A DNA stretch of 64,000 nucleotides from the NCBI GenBank assembly GCA_016779565.1, contig JADHNJ010000005.1:1-64000 (forward strand), given 5' to 3'. The notes under the pieces are model-generated. The model was given only the letters and a program-made list of their open reading frames with translations. It was not told the origin of the DNA and did not search any database. The number at the start of each line of letters is the position of its first letter. Position 1 is the stretch's first letter. Origin of the DNA: Pseudomonadales bacterium (lineage in GTDB: Bacteria > Pseudomonadota > Gammaproteobacteria > Pseudomonadales > Azotimanducaceae). Shown here one piece after another: positions 1 to 12,569 of this stretch. Position numbers and translations under genes: made by a program.

Positions 1-40
1 TCTCCTAGTCTATCTGACGCTCAATATTGGGCTTGTCTTT

Positions 41-130
41 CTTATGAGTCCTTGTGGATCCTTATGTGTCCTTGTGGATCCTTGTGGATCCTTGTGAATC
101 CCTTTCACTACTTTTGGATACTCTTGAATA
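41..130. repeat. 10-bp tandem repeat array upstream of mutS
   Basis: Nine consecutive 10-base units can be read with no change of register. The core is CTTGTGGATC; units 2, 4 and 5 are exact and others are CTTATGAGTC, CTTATGTGTC and CTTGTGAATC. The last three or so units decay to CTTTTGGATA-like forms. The period is close to one DNA helical turn. No reading frame of note crosses it. A related but 9-base-period array lies at 43652-43700. Function unknown. Confidence 0.8.
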
Positions 131-380
131 CTTTTCCCGCCATCCTTTGTGGTGGCCACTTTAAGATTGCTTACAATTTATCCCCGCCGACTTAACAGTG
201 TCACTTTGTCTACATTTTTCATAACCATACATTTCATGCTGATGCTATAGACGATCCCGAAACGATCACGCATTGATGAACACTCTAGCAAATCTGATTA
301 ACCCTTTTCAGATCTTTAACCGGATTATCCTGTAAGCCAATCGCTCATATCGTCAGCTCATTGAATGGTTAGAGTTAACT

Positions 381-456
381 GCTCTATTGATTGCTCTATT
401 GGTTGATTGCCCTATTGGTTGATTGATCTATTGGTTGAATGCTCTATTGGTTTTTT
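381..456. repeat. 16-bp tandem repeat array upstream of mutS
   Basis: A 12-base partial unit (381-392) is followed by four 16-base units with consensus GCTCTATTGGTTGATT (393-408, 409-424, 425-440, 441-456). Differences between units are single bases except in the last, where the tail becomes a T-run. The array is AT-rich and is followed by further T-rich sequence with two TCGATT copies. It is unrelated in sequence to the 41-130 array. Confidence 0.8.
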
Positions 457-611
457 ATGTCGATTGTTTTTATATCGATTATTCTTCTTAACGTTCTATG
501 GATTTTCTATGGTTCGTTTTCTTAGATGGCCCTTCATGATGGGCTGCTACAACCGACCCTCTCCTATCGCAATCTGAACAACCCTTGCATTAAGCCAGAA
601 GATTAGCACTA

Positions 612-631
612 TACTGTTTATTCGTACAGTA
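612..631. promoter_or_regulatory. LexA (SOS) operator
   Basis: TACTGT and ACAGTA arms are separated by eight bases, an exact match to the gammaproteobacterial LexA pattern CTGT-N8-ACAG including the flanking TA/TA. A -10-like TATACT (610-615) overlaps the left arm. The site ends four bases before the first in-frame ATG of mutS at 636. Bound LexA would cover both the -10 element and the start region. No leftward gene is visible within 611 bases, so mutS is the only visible candidate target. Confidence 0.7.
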
Positions 632-635
632 CTTT

Positions 636-3305
636 ATGAAATCTTTAACGAAGAAAACGTCCGATCCCATTCAAATAGGATGCGCCCGCTACCACCGTTT
701 GCTACCCTTCTGGGTGAATACTCAGCGATGCAACCGTTTGGCCACCGATACCCATACGCCAATGATGCAACAATTTTTAAGCATTAAGGCGCAGCATGCC
801 GACGATCTGCTGTTCTATCGGATGGGCGACTTTTACGAGCTTTTTTACGATGATGCCAAACGAGCGGCCAGCCTGCTCGATATTACTCTGACCAGTCGAG
901 GCCAGTCCGGTGGACAACCAATCCCTATGTGCGGCGTGCCTTATCACGCCGCTGATGGCTATCTGAGCAAACTCGTTCAAGGCGGTGTCTCCGTCGCGAT
1001 TTGCGAGCAGATCGGTGACCCCGCGACCAGTAAAGGCCCAGTGGAACGTCAGGTCGTCAGAGTTGTTACACCCGGTACGCTGACCGAGGAAGCCTTACTC
1101 GATGCGGAGCGAGAAAGTTTAATTTGCGCTGCATTCTGCGATACCACGACCTTTGGACTCGCACTGCTTGAAATAAGCAGCGGTCGTTTCGAGGTATTTG
1201 AAACCAAGGACGAGGCTATTTTTAAAAGTGAGATGGCTCGTCTAGGCCCAGCAGAATTGCTGTTGGCGGAAGACAGCCGACTCATAGATCTTTTTGAACA
1301 GTTTCCATGCTTGAGACGGCGTCCCATCTGGGAATTTGACCAAGATCAGGCCGAACGAGATCTCATCCAGCAGTTTGGTGTGCAAGATCTATCAAGTTTC
1401 GATTGCGTGGATCTGCCCATCGCAGTCAGCGCCGCTGGCTGCGTTCTGGCTTATGCCAAGTCCACCCAAAGACGCGGACTACCACACCTTCAACAACTTA
1501 GCCGGATTCGCAATGAAGATACCATCATTATTGACCCAACCTCACGCCGCAATCTTGAGCTCGTTAGCAATCTACAAGGAGGGCGAGACAATACCCTGAT
1601 ATCCGTATTGGATAGGACCCAAACGCCTATGGGTGGTCGCTTGCTGGCTCGATGGCTGACCCAGCCTCTGAGGGATTCACCCCGCGTTTTAGCCCGCCTA
1701 AGCGCCGTCGATGCCCTCAAGGATGACCTGCGCTATGAGTCGATACGAGCCGTACTCGCTCAAGCTGGCGACGTAGAGCGCATTGTCGCGCGCATTGCCC
1801 TTGCTAGTGCTCGGCCCCGAGATCTTGCCAGACTGCGCGACACGCTAGGTCTACTGCCTGAACTCGCCATCTTGATCGAACCTCTGCAAACCGAGCTACT
1901 CACGCAAATACAGGCCTCAATTAAACCGCAACCAGAGCTTGCCGATCTCTTAAGCCGAGCAATTATAGACTCGCCTCCTGTAATTATTCGCGATGGTGGT
2001 GTAATTCGGCAGGGCTATGACCCCGGGCTTGATGAATTAAAAGCGATCAGCGAGAACGCCGCGGAGTTCTTGATCAGGCTTGAACTGGAAGAGCGCGAGC
2101 GCACGGGACTCAACTCCTTGAAAGTAGGTTATAACCGTGTTCACGGTTATTACATCGAGCTGAGCAAAGGTCAGGCACATGATGCACCCGTCAGCTATAT
2201 CCGGCGGCAAACGCTCAAAAATGCCGAGCGTTTTATTACCCCGGAGCTTAAAGCATTCGAGGATAAAGCCCTGAGCAGCAAGAGCCGAGCCCTAGCCCGA
2301 GAGAAGCAGCTCTACGACGAACTGATCGACATCCTAAAAGAAGCAATTGCCCCGCTTCGAGATTTGGCCGGCGGGATTGCAGCGCTTGATGTCCTAGCCA
2401 ACTTTGCAGAACGCGGGGTCAGTTTGGATCTCAACGCACCGCTGCTGACAGCAAATTCTGAGCTGGTCATCGAACAAGGCCGTCATCTCGTGGTCGAGTC
2501 TATGATGGAGAGCCAATTCATTCCCAATGACATCCGATTTGATCACGACGCTCGCCAGTTTATTATCACGGGGCCCAACATGGGGGGTAAATCTACCTTC
2601 ATGCGGCAAACCGCGATTATCGCCCTTTTGGGTAGAACGGGTTGTCCAGTACCCGCCACCCACGCTGTCATAGGTGATATCGACCGAATTTTTACCCGCA
2701 TAGGGTCCTCAGACGATCTTGCGAGCGGCCGTTCCACCTTTATGGTCGAAATGTCTGAGACCGCCTTGATTCTCAATAACGCAACCGCCAAAAGCTTGGT
2801 GCTTCTTGATGAGATCGGCCGCGGGACTTCCACATTTGATGGTTTGTCGCTTGCTTGGGCTACAGGTCACTACATTGCACAACACCTCCGAGCAATGACC
2901 ATGTTTGCCACTCACTACTTTGAAATGACGGTGCTTCCTGATCACTTTGACGACGTCAAAAACCTGCACCTAACGGCCCGCGAGTTCGAGGATCGGATCA
3001 TATTTTTATATGCCGTGCAATCTGGGCCTGCCAATCAAAGTTACGGCATACAGGTCGCTAAACTCGCGGGTCTCCCCAAAGCGGTCATCGCATCCGCGCA
3101 AGAAAAACTCTCAGCACTTGAACAGCAAGAATTGAGCCCCGAGCCGGCTCTAGGTGGACAAGGTCCGGCGCAATCCGATTTATTTCCCCGAGATGAAACA
3201 TCGAGTCGTATTCAAGCGATATTAACCGATGCCGATTTAGACGACATGAGCCCTAGGGATGCTTGGCAATTGCTCAGCGCGCTAAAGGATTTAAGCAATT
3301 CATAA
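636..3305 (+). CDS. mutS: DNA mismatch repair protein MutS
   Basis: Recognises mispaired bases and starts methyl-directed mismatch repair with MutL. The protein (889 residues from this start) has the mismatch-binding domain with the Phe-Tyr-Glu motif at about residues 66-68, connector and lever/clamp regions, and the C-terminal ABC ATPase with Walker A (GPNMGGKST, about 645) and Walker [10 protein letters not shown] (about 725). The usual family N-terminus begins near the DTHTPMMQQ segment at residue 38, so about 35 extra residues precede it. An in-frame GTG at 714 would give a conventional 863-residue protein; neither start has a clear ribosome binding site. The 636 start lies immediately after the LexA operator. 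fdxA follows on the same strand, as in Pseudomonas. Identity is certain; the start is not. Confidence 0.97.
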   Translation: MKSLTKKTSDPIQIGCARYHRLLPFWVNTQRCNRLATDTHTPMMQQFLSIKAQHADDLLFYRMGDFYELFYDDAKRAASLLDITLTSRGQSGGQPIPMCGVPYHAADGYLSKLVQGGVSVAICEQIGDPATSKGPVERQVVRVVTPGTLTEEALLDAERESLICAAFCDTTTFGLALLEISSGRFEVFETKDEAIFKSEMARLGPAELLLAEDSRLIDLFEQFPCLRRRPIWEFDQDQAERDLIQQFGVQDLSSFDCVDLPIAVSAAGCVLAYAKSTQRRGLPHLQQLSRIRNEDTIIIDPTSRRNLELVSNLQGGRDNTLISVLDRTQTPMGGRLLARWLTQPLRDSPRVLARLSAVDALKDDLRYESIRAVLAQAGDVERIVARIALASARPRDLARLRDTLGLLPELAILIEPLQTELLTQIQASIKPQPELADLLSRAIIDSPPVIIRDGGVIRQGYDPGLDELKAISENAAEFLIRLELEERERTGLNSLKVGYNRVHGYYIELSKGQAHDAPVSYIRRQTLKNAERFITPELKAFEDKALSSKSRALAREKQLYDELIDILKEAIAPLRDLAGGIAALDVLANFAERGVSLDLNAPLLTANSELVIEQGRHLVVESMMESQFIPNDIRFDHDARQFIITGPNMGGKSTFMRQTAIIALLGRTGCPVPATHAVIGDIDRIFTRIGSSDDLASGRSTFMVEMSETALILNNATAKSLVLLDEIGRGTSTFDGLSLAWATGHYIAQHLRAMTMFATHYFEMTVLPDHFDDVKNLHLTAREFEDRIIFLYAVQSGPANQSYGIQVAKLAGLPKAVIASAQEKLSALEQQELSPEPALGGQGPAQSDLFPRDETSSRIQAILTDADLDDMSPRDAWQLLSALKDLSNS

Positions 3306-3318
3306 CCCAAAAGGTCAG

Positions 3319-3346
3319 TTGTCTGGTTGTCAAAAGCTGATAGAAT
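3319..3346 (+). promoter_or_regulatory. Probable sigma-70 promoter of fdxA
   Basis: TTGTCT (3319-3324, -35, 4/6 match) and TAGAAT (3341-3346, -10, 5/6 match) are separated by 16 bases, placing a start site near 3353 and an approximately 85-base leader before fdxA. Found by eye; the leader contains a T7 run but no obvious hairpin. Confidence 0.4.
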
Positions 3347-3437
3347 GCGCTCTGGCTCAGCTAGTCTGGTTCGGTTTTTTTGGCACCCCACCAGCACACC
3401 TTTTGAGTGTTCAGGCTTAAAGACAAGGATTGAATTT

Positions 3438-3761
3438 ATGACATTTGTAGTAAGTGATGGTTGCATTAAATGTAAACATACTGATTGTGTAGAAGTATGC
3501 CCTGTTGATTGCTTCTACGAAGGCCCAAACTTTCTGGTAATTAACCCCGACGAGTGTATCGACTGCGCCCTTTGCGAACCAGAATGTCCGGTTGATGCCA
3601 TCTTCTCTGAAGATGAATTGCCCGAGGCGGAGCAGGCTTTCCTTGAACTCAATGCTGAGCTGTGTGAGATCTGGCCAAACATTACAGAAAAGAAAGAGCC
3701 CCTCGAAGATGCCGAATCTTGGGCTGACGTCAAAGGCAAAATAGATCACCTAGAGCGATAG
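3438..3761 (+). CDS. fdxA: Seven-iron ferredoxin FdxA
   Basis: A 107-residue electron carrier with one [3Fe-4S] and one [4Fe-4S] cluster. The N-terminal cysteines C9, C12, C17, C21 and C25 and the second motif C40-x2-C43-x2-C46-x3-C50-Pro are all visible. By comparison with Azotobacter FdI, C9, C17 and C50 bind the three-iron cluster and C21, C40, C43 and C46 the four-iron cluster. A longer frame opens at 3327, but the ATG at 3438 has an AAGGA ribosome binding site and starts exactly at the conserved [10 protein letters not shown]-terminus. In Pseudomonas-type genomes fdxA is followed by rpoS; here it is followed directly by convergent nlpD. Confidence 0.96.
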   Translation: MTFVVSDGCIKCKHTDCVEVCPVDCFYEGPNFLVINPDECIDCALCEPECPVDAIFSEDELPEAEQAFLELNAELCEIWPNITEKKEPLEDAESWADVKGKIDHLER

Positions 3762-3779
3762 TCAAAGCCGACTTCGCGA

Positions 3780-4547
3780 TCAGCGCTTGGGCAGATGGCG
3801 AAGAGGATCTTCAGGCTGACCTTGTTTACGAATCTCGAAGTGTAGCATCTCGATCTTTTGATCGTTGGCACCGACCTTGGCGATGGCCTGGCCTATCGCC
3901 ACTTGGTCTCCTTCTTTCACCAGTAGTGATTCATTATTGCCATACGCGCTCAAAAATGCGTCATCATGTTTGATAATGACTAACTTGCCGTAACCCCGTA
4001 AATTGCCACCCGCATAAACCACTCTACCAGCCTCAGCAGCTTTTACCTCCGTACCTGCCGCGGCGGCGATGTCTATGCCTTTGTTTACCGCACCTGTCAA
4101 AGAAAATTGTTTCAACAACCGACCTTCAACTGGCCAACGCCAACTCAATGCCGATCGAGTAAACGCCGGCTTTGCCGGCGACTTAGGCTTGCTGCTATAA
4201 ACTGTCTTTGGCTTACTGGCTCCGGTCGCCGCGGACTTCGACGCTGTCGTCTGACTTGATTTCAACCGACTGGCAACACCCGATAACTTAATTCTCTGCC
4301 CCATATAAATCGTGTAGGGTTTTCTGATCCGATTGATCCTAGCCAGATTCTGGTAGTCCAAACCATAGCGCCAGGCAATCGAGTAGAGCGTTTCGCCTTT
4401 TTGAACAACATGGGTGCTACCACGCTCACCAATATTACCCACTGGTGCAGGCGCACCGCCCATTTGACAACTTTGCAGCCATAATGTGCCAAGCATGAGG
4501 ACACCTAATCGCAGGCTCCTTGCCAATAGCGTCCTAGTGATCAACAA
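3780..4547 (-). CDS. nlpD: NlpD-like LysM/M23 lipoprotein (amidase activator)
   Basis: An envelope lipoprotein that activates AmiC-type amidases during cell separation. Order of parts: a short hydrophobic signal ending in LQSC (lipobox cysteine about residue 27), a LysM peptidoglycan-binding domain with the VQKGETLYSIAWRYG motif, a Lys/Ser/Ala/Pro-rich linker, and an M23-like domain. The M23 domain has GIDIA where active enzymes have HxGxD, so it is probably catalytically dead, as in known NlpD. The frame opens with TTG at 4565; I prefer TTG at 4547 because AGGA sits six bases upstream. It overlaps the end of the DUF368 gene. rpoS, which normally follows nlpD, is absent. Confidence 0.9.
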   Translation of the reverse strand: MLITRTLLARSLRLGVLMLGTLWLQSCQMGGAPAPVGNIGERGSTHVVQKGETLYSIAWRYGLDYQNLARINRIRKPYTIYMGQRIKLSGVASRLKSSQTTASKSAATGASKPKTVYSSKPKSPAKPAFTRSALSWRWPVEGRLLKQFSLTGAVNKGIDIAAAAGTEVKAAEAGRVVYAGGNLRGYGKLVIIKHDDAFLSAYGNNESLLVKEGDQVAIGQAIAKVGANDQKIEMLHFEIRKQGQPEDPLRHLPKR

Positions 4548-5478
4548 CCTGATTCCTGGTAGCAATATATTCGAACGAAAGAATCATCAGTGCGCCTAAC
4601 ACCACGGCAATCACTGCGAGCCCGATCTCCGCAGATTGCCCTGTTAAGCCCTCATAGGCACCGGGCCAAATTGGTTCCTGAACCAGCGGCGTCTTGCCCA
4701 ACCCATCGGCATGCAATTGGTACTGCACAACCTGCTGCCAAGGCCAAAGCCGAGTCAATGTTCCCATCATCAACCCAATTAAAAAGGCCAAGACAAAAGA
4801 CCGAAATCTCTCAAACAAAAGTCGTAAGACATTAGAAAATCCAATAATGCCAAGTCCCGCGCCCAAAGCAAAAGGCATCAAGGCCAACACATCGACCCGC
4901 GCTATCGCATCCATAACACCGCCATAAAGCCCCATGAGCAGTAACAAAAAGCTTCCAGAGACGCCCGGTAAGATCCAGGCACAAATCGCTATTGCACCAC
5001 CGAGAAATAAGACTAACGGCGTCGGGTCGGCAACAGCAGGTAAGGTCCTCTGCAACCACAGACCGATAAAAAGCCCAATGATTAGCGTCAACAGCACAAA
5101 GCCATCTCGGGTTCGAATTTGCCTGAGCATGGAGCCGGCAGACGCTGCCACTAACCCAAAAAAGAAAGACCACATTACGATGGGATATGCGCTAAGCATC
5201 TCTTTGACTAAACCAGCCCCAAGAATCAGCGTTACCATCATCGAGCCAAATAAGAGGCATAAAAAAGACCCGTCTATATGCTGCCAACTCTTGCTCAACC
5301 CGTCTCGGAAAAGACGCCGCAAGAGCCCAAAATGTAATCGACTAACCGCTTCAAGCAAGCGCTGATAGAACCCTGAAATAAAAGCGATCGTTCCACCGGA
5401 GACCCCTGGCACCACTTCAGCAACGCCCATTAAAACGCCTGTTAGCACAACCTTAAAACGCTTGTTATCCAAACTCAC
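4534..5478 (-). CDS. DUF368 membrane protein, probable undecaprenyl-phosphate translocase
   Basis: A 314-residue polytopic membrane protein. It has the family hallmark PGVSGGT near residues 24-30 and a second PGVSG at 171-175, showing the internal repeat typical of the family. DUF368 proteins have been shown in other bacteria to return undecaprenyl phosphate, the lipid carrier of cell-wall synthesis, across the inner membrane. The start is GTG overlapping the pcm stop by four bases (GTGA), so the genes are probably translationally coupled. It sits between pcm and nlpD, among envelope genes. Function is inferred from the family. Confidence 0.88.
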   Translation of the reverse strand: MSLDNKRFKVVLTGVLMGVAEVVPGVSGGTIAFISGFYQRLLEAVSRLHFGLLRRLFRDGLSKSWQHIDGSFLCLLFGSMMVTLILGAGLVKEMLSAYPIVMWSFFFGLVAASAGSMLRQIRTRDGFVLLTLIIGLFIGLWLQRTLPAVADPTPLVLFLGGAIAICAWILPGVSGSFLLLLMGLYGGVMDAIARVDVLALMPFALGAGLGIIGFSNVLRLLFERFRSFVLAFLIGLMMGTLTRLWPWQQVVQYQLHADGLGKTPLVQEPIWPGAYEGLTGQSAEIGLAVIAVVLGALMILSFEYIATRNQVVDH

Positions 5479-6107
5479 AAGCGGCCACCTAATAACGGGA
5501 CGAATCGGACTTGCTCTACTTGCGAGCGCACCATGCCTGAAGGCTGGTTTTCAAATACCGTTAACATTTGACGATCCAGGTCCCCTAGCGGAATCACGAG
5601 CCGTCCGCCGGGCGCCAATTGGTCGAGCAACGCCTCGGGTACAACCCGAGGCGAGGCCGTCACAACGATTGCATCAAAGGGACCGCGCTCTGGCCACCCT
5701 AACTGACCATCGTCATACTTAGATTTTATTTGATGCAATCCTAACTGTCGAAATCGCACTAAAGTCCGATCAAGCAGTGCTGATATCCGCTCGACCGTTG
5801 TGACTTGATCAACCAATTGCGCCAAGATTGCGGTCTGGTACCCAGAACCGGTGCCCACCTCTAAGACAGACTCTACAGGCCCAGCTTCTAATAACAATTC
5901 GGTCATTCTCGCAACAATATAAGGCTGCGAAATTGTCTGACCGTGCCCAATGGGCAGCGCCGTATCTTCGTAAGCTCTATGCGCTAACGCTTCATCAACA
6001 AACAAATGCCTGGGAGTTGAGCCTATGGCATGTAGCACCGATTCATTCACGATTCCCTGTTCTCGGAGCCGATCTGTAAGCCGATTTCTCGTTCTCTGGG
6101 ACGTCAT
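5475..6107 (-). CDS. pcm: Protein-L-isoaspartate O-methyltransferase
   Basis: Repairs isoaspartyl residues in aged proteins using S-adenosylmethionine. The 210-residue product contains the PCMT motif [24 protein letters not shown], whose core is [11 protein letters not shown], followed by the substrate segment QTISQPY, and the SAM-binding [13 protein letters not shown]. The open frame extends to 6215, but that would overlap truD by 86 bases; the ATG at 6107 begins [10 protein letters not shown], matching the Pseudomonas N-terminus. surE, normally between truD and pcm, is missing here. Confidence 0.93.
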   Translation of the reverse strand: MTSQRTRNRLTDRLREQGIVNESVLHAIGSTPRHLFVDEALAHRAYEDTALPIGHGQTISQPYIVARMTELLLEAGPVESVLEVGTGSGYQTAILAQLVDQVTTVERISALLDRTLVRFRQLGLHQIKSKYDDGQLGWPERGPFDAIVVTASPRVVPEALLDQLAPGGRLVIPLGDLDRQMLTVFENQPSGMVRSQVEQVRFVPLLGGRL

Positions 6108-6129
6108 CCCGACGCCGCTGACATCTAAT

Positions 6130-7044
6130 TTAACGGCCAACTGACCCATCCTCATAGTTAAGCACTTCTCGCAAAACGCTTGTGGCAAAACACCCTGGGG
6201 GCAATTTAAAGCCAATCACATAGTCATTGTCTTCGCGATGCCAAATGAACTCAAGGGGCTGCAGCCAGAGCTTTCTCTCTCCAGCCTTCAATCGATTATC
6301 GGCAAACACCTTCATCCAGGGCTTAAAGGTGTCTGGCAGTTCTAGCTCCCCGACCTGTGGATCTCTATGACGACCATACAGCGGCCCGGTCGCCGCAAGG
6401 TCAATCTCTCCGGGACCCTGGCTTATGACATCAGAGAGATAACGATTAAAGAGATAACTTCGCATAGCCGATAGCACAAGATCGCGATGCTTAAACTTAG
6501 CTTTTGGGTGTGCAACCAAGCGCGCCGCCTGCTCAAGGTTGTTCGCCGAATGACCAAAGCGTTGCTCACCAAAATAATTCGGTACAGGGTGATGCTTCAG
6601 CCGGGTCAAAATTGGTTCAAGATCGCCTGAAACATCTGAAATTCTTAGCTCAAATCGATTCCCCAACAGATCGCCTTTGCGCAGCTTTTTACGGGTTCGA
6701 CAAACATCGAGCACCTCGAACCCTGCATCATCGATTTGCTGCCAATCCGGGTCTATTCGACCAGGTAGATACACTGTGAACGCCTGCTGGGCAACAGCAT
6801 AACGATCTTTACGCCCTGCAAATCCAATATCGTTTAGATCTACACCTGCGAAGGCTGCTAACTGCCGGGCAACCCAATGAGTGTTAGTGTCACGCTTTTT
6901 AACCGTTAAGAAACTATGCTCTCCCTCGCCACTCGGAGTGAGAGACTCTTCAAAAACCTTAAAGTCATCACTTTCTACACGAATTTTACCCGAGGCCGCT
7001 GGGACACCATACAAGCGCGCAAAACTTAGCACCTCAAACGTCAT
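6130..7044 (-). CDS. truD: tRNA pseudouridine(13) synthase TruD
   Basis: Makes pseudouridine at position 13 of tRNA(Glu). The [16 protein letters not shown] segment contains the catalytic Asp (KDR), and NYFGEQRFG is the second family signature; the C-terminus [10 protein letters not shown] is also conserved. At 304 residues it is shorter than the E. coli enzyme (349), most likely through a reduced insertion domain rather than truncation, since both ends are intact. It overlaps ispF by four bases (ATGA). Confidence 0.94.
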   Translation of the reverse strand: MTFEVLSFARLYGVPAASGKIRVESDDFKVFEESLTPSGEGEHSFLTVKKRDTNTHWVARQLAAFAGVDLNDIGFAGRKDRYAVAQQAFTVYLPGRIDPDWQQIDDAGFEVLDVCRTRKKLRKGDLLGNRFELRISDVSGDLEPILTRLKHHPVPNYFGEQRFGHSANNLEQAARLVAHPKAKFKHRDLVLSAMRSYLFNRYLSDVISQGPGEIDLAATGPLYGRHRDPQVGELELPDTFKPWMKVFADNRLKAGERKLWLQPLEFIWHREDNDYVIGFKLPPGCFATSVLREVLNYEDGSVGR

Positions 7045-7526
7045 ACCGACTGCAACAATACGACGACCTGCGCAGCCAAGCCCTCACCGCGACCGATTGC
7101 GCCCATTTTCTCAACGGTCGTCGCCTTTACCGAAACCTGAGAGACTTGGCAGCCTAAAATCTCGGCGATCGTCGCCATTATAAGACTTCGGTGGGGTTGC
7201 ATTTTCGGCATCTCGAGCAGCACTGTTGCATCCATATTGATAAGCTCGTAGCCGTTTTCTCGCATCAAGCCAACAACTTCACGTAACAGTGATTTGGAAT
7301 CCACGTCCTGATATCGGGGGTCTGAGTCCGGAAAATGATGGCCAATATCAGGCAAACCGAGTGCGCCCAACACGGCATCCATGAGCGCGTGTAACAACAC
7401 GTCACCGTCAGAATGCGCTATCACACCACGATCAAAAGGTATCAAGACACCCCCTAGCGCAAACGACTCGGCTGAACCAGGTTCCGCAAACACGTGGGCA
7501 TCAAGACCTTGACCAATTCGGATCAT
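7041..7526 (-). CDS. ispF: 2-C-methyl-D-erythritol 2,4-cyclodiphosphate synthase
   Basis: Fifth step of the MEP isoprenoid pathway. The 161-residue protein has the metal-binding DAH near residue 9-11, the [14 protein letters not shown] motif and the conserved RGEGLAA C-terminal segment. It overlaps ispD by an ATGA at its start and truD by an ATGA at its end, so the three are one translational unit. dxr of the same pathway is at 61.5-62.7 kb. Confidence 0.96.
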   Translation of the reverse strand: MIRIGQGLDAHVFAEPGSAESFALGGVLIPFDRGVIAHSDGDVLLHALMDAVLGALGLPDIGHHFPDSDPRYQDVDSKSLLREVVGLMRENGYELINMDATVLLEMPKMQPHRSLIMATIAEILGCQVSQVSVKATTVEKMGAIGRGEGLAAQVVVLLQSV

Positions 7527-8206
7527 GCGCTTTGTCCTGCCAGAATATAAGCTGCTAACGTAAGATCTTCAGAGACGGTGATTTTCAGGTTGTCGGCACG
7601 TCCCAAGACCACCTTAGGTTGAAGCCCTAAAGCTTCAACAGCGCTCGCTTCATCGGTTGCATCAGGTTGTGCAGTTAAGGCTTTGAACAACACTCCAAAC
7701 CTAAATAATTGGGGTGTCTGCGCCTGCCAAAGATCACGCCGGTCAACCGTTTCAAGGGATCTGTCACTGCCAACTCGCTTCAGCGTGTCTTTAACAGGGA
7801 TTGCTAACAGGCCTCCCACTGGGTCACCAAAGACAGCGTCTACCAGCGCTTGCATATCTGCTACCCTAACGCACGGTCGAACCGCATCATGCACTAACAC
7901 CCAATCATCCTGCTGTGCCTCAAGCGCAGCAAGTCCTGCTAGGACAGAGCGCGCGCGACTATCGCCGCCATCAACTCGCTCAATATCTTGATAGTCCTTT
8001 TGATTAAAATGACGGTCATCAGGGTGCAACGCAACCACCATTCGGCTTGGCTTCAAGGCTCTTAATTTTTTTAGGCTTACCCCAAGGACAGTTTGGTCCG
8101 CTAAAGCCAAATACTGTTTTGGTATCGCGGCTCCCATTCTGGATCCGACGCCAGCGGCAGGCACAACTACATGGAGCTTTACGTCAGAAGGTCGGCGGTT
8201 TTCCAT
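7523..8206 (-). CDS. ispD: 2-C-methyl-D-erythritol 4-phosphate cytidylyltransferase
   Basis: Third step of the MEP pathway, coupling CTP to methylerythritol phosphate. The nucleotide-binding signature VVPAAGVGSRMG and the following PKQYL are at residues 14-32; VLVHDAVRPCV is the second conserved motif. 227 residues, normal for the family. Its ATG directly follows the ftsB stop (TAAATG), and it ends in an ATGA overlap with ispF. Confidence 0.96.
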   Translation of the reverse strand: MENRRPSDVKLHVVVPAAGVGSRMGAAIPKQYLALADQTVLGVSLKKLRALKPSRMVVALHPDDRHFNQKDYQDIERVDGGDSRARSVLAGLAALEAQQDDWVLVHDAVRPCVRVADMQALVDAVFGDPVGGLLAIPVKDTLKRVGSDRSLETVDRRDLWQAQTPQLFRFGVLFKALTAQPDATDEASAVEALGLQPKVVLGRADNLKITVSEDLTLAAYILAGQSA

Positions 8207-8488
8207 TTAGTCATCAAGCAACAGAATGAAAGTTTCATCTTCTTTGATCAGCCCGAACTCTGTTCGAGCCCGCTCTTCAACAGCCTCAAGCCCCTGACGC
8301 AAATCAATGATTTCCGCTCTGAGTAATCGGTTTCTTGCTGATTTAACCTCGTTACTGGCCACTTTACCGTCGAGCTGTAATTGGAGCGCAGACACATGCG
8401 CATACGACCCCTCTCCGGTCCACAGCCGAAATTGCAAATAAAACCCGATCAGTAACAAAGCGGCAAATAAAACTTTCGCAAAATTCAC
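8207..8488 (-). CDS. ftsB: Cell division protein FtsB
   Basis: A bitopic inner-membrane divisome protein that forms the FtsQLB complex. It has one N-terminal transmembrane segment (about residues 4-19), a coiled coil, and the conserved C-terminal pattern RQGLEAVEERARTEFGLIKEDE. The open frame extends to 8545 inside eno, but a GTG at 8488 has a strong AGGAGG site seven bases upstream and gives a 93-residue protein, the usual length. It begins two bases after the eno stop codon. Confidence 0.92.
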   Translation of the reverse strand: MNFAKVLFAALLLIGFYLQFRLWTGEGSYAHVSALQLQLDGKVASNEVKSARNRLLRAEIIDLRQGLEAVEERARTEFGLIKEDETFILLLDD

Positions 8489-8490
8489 GA

Positions 8491-9801
<1,311 letters not shown>

Positions 9802-9963
9802 TCATGCTACATTTTTACAGTGGCACCTGCCTTCACCGGGAGACCCACCCTGCCGCTTTTTTTACCTTGGGCCTGCGATCAGATCCACTATCCCAGCGAC
9901 AGTACCTGCTAAGGCCTGATTCATACTACTGTCTGCATCAACAACGCGTGCCCTTTGCGGCCC

Positions 9964-10770
9964 TTACTTAACGACACGATCAATTTCTACCAACTGCGAC
10001 AACAGCGAGGCCATGTGACCTAAAGGCCAAGAATTTGGCCCATCGCTCAATGCTTGGTCAGGATTTGGATGCGTCTCCATAAACAGACCCTGAATTCCTA
10101 CTGCCGTGGCCGCTCTAGCCAGCACCGGTACCATTTCTCGTTGTCCTCCAGAGGTTGCTCCTTGCCCACCGGGCAACTGTACGCTGTGGGTTGCATCAAA
10201 AACCACTGGGCAGTCTGTCGCTGCCAGCACCGGCAGAGATCGTAGGTCTGATACTAAATTGTTATAACCGAAGCTGGTGCCACGCTCGCACACCATGATC
10301 TGGTCATTACCAGTGGCTTTTGCCTTGGCAACCACATGCTGCATATCCCAAGGGGCTAAAAACTGACCCTTTTTAATATTGACGGGCAACCCCTCAGCCG
10401 CCACCCGCTGAATATAATTCGTCTGACGACACAAAAATGCTGGGGTTTGCAACACCGATACTACGTCGCTAACTTCATTAAGCGGTGTATCCTCGTGAAC
10501 ATCCGTCAGGACCGGTAATTGTAAAGTATCTCGAACCTTCTGAAGGACCTTGAGCCCTTCAGACAAGCCTGGACCACGATGACTGCTCAGCGACGACCGA
10601 TTGGCCTTATCAAACGAACTCTTATAAATTAAAAAAATATCAAGGGCAGCACACATCTCTTGAAGTGCGCCCGCGGTGTCGAGTGCCATCTGTTCAGACT
10701 CGACAACACATGTGCCCGCGATTAGAAAAAAGCGAGACGATTGATTAACTTCAAAACCGCATAGATTCAT
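9964..10770 (-). CDS. kdsA: 3-deoxy-8-phosphooctulonate synthase (KDO-8-P synthase)
   Basis: Condenses phosphoenolpyruvate with arabinose 5-phosphate for LPS inner core. Conserved elements include [42 protein letters not shown] and [11 protein letters not shown]. 268 residues; AAGGAAG lies just before the ATG. It is in the usual pyrG-kdsA-eno order. The residue after the [12 protein letters not shown] motif reads SLSSHRGPG, slightly variant. Confidence 0.97.
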   Translation of the reverse strand: MNLCGFEVNQSSRFFLIAGTCVVESEQMALDTAGALQEMCAALDIFLIYKSSFDKANRSSLSSHRGPGLSEGLKVLQKVRDTLQLPVLTDVHEDTPLNEVSDVVSVLQTPAFLCRQTNYIQRVAAEGLPVNIKKGQFLAPWDMQHVVAKAKATGNDQIMVCERGTSFGYNNLVSDLRSLPVLAATDCPVVFDATHSVQLPGGQGATSGGQREMVPVLARAATAVGIQGLFMETHPNPDQALSDGPNSWPLGHMASLLSQLVEIDRVVK

Positions 10771-10837
10771 CGCTTCCTTTCCTTTGAGGCCGAGCGCTTC
10801 ACCGTAAGGCGTACTAGGTCTTTTACCTTCTCGACAA

Positions 10838-12553
<1,716 letters not shown>

Positions 12554-12569
12554 TCAATAACAATCGGAT

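Larger units (their letters stand above)
1..611. other. Non-coding region before mutS
   Basis: About 600 bases without a supportable gene on either strand. It holds the two tandem repeat arrays listed separately. The longest start-to-stop frames I could read on the minus strand just left of the LexA site are 8-13 codons. It may be the intergenic region beside a gene lying to the left of the window; nothing here identifies that gene. Confidence 0.6.

Noticed and set aside
41-130. Possible CRISPR array
   Set aside because: Units are 10 bases, directly adjacent, without spacers, and no cas genes are in the window.
5462-5722. Plus-strand frame antisense to pcm
   Set aside because: Shadow frame of a certain gene, without a family or ribosome site.
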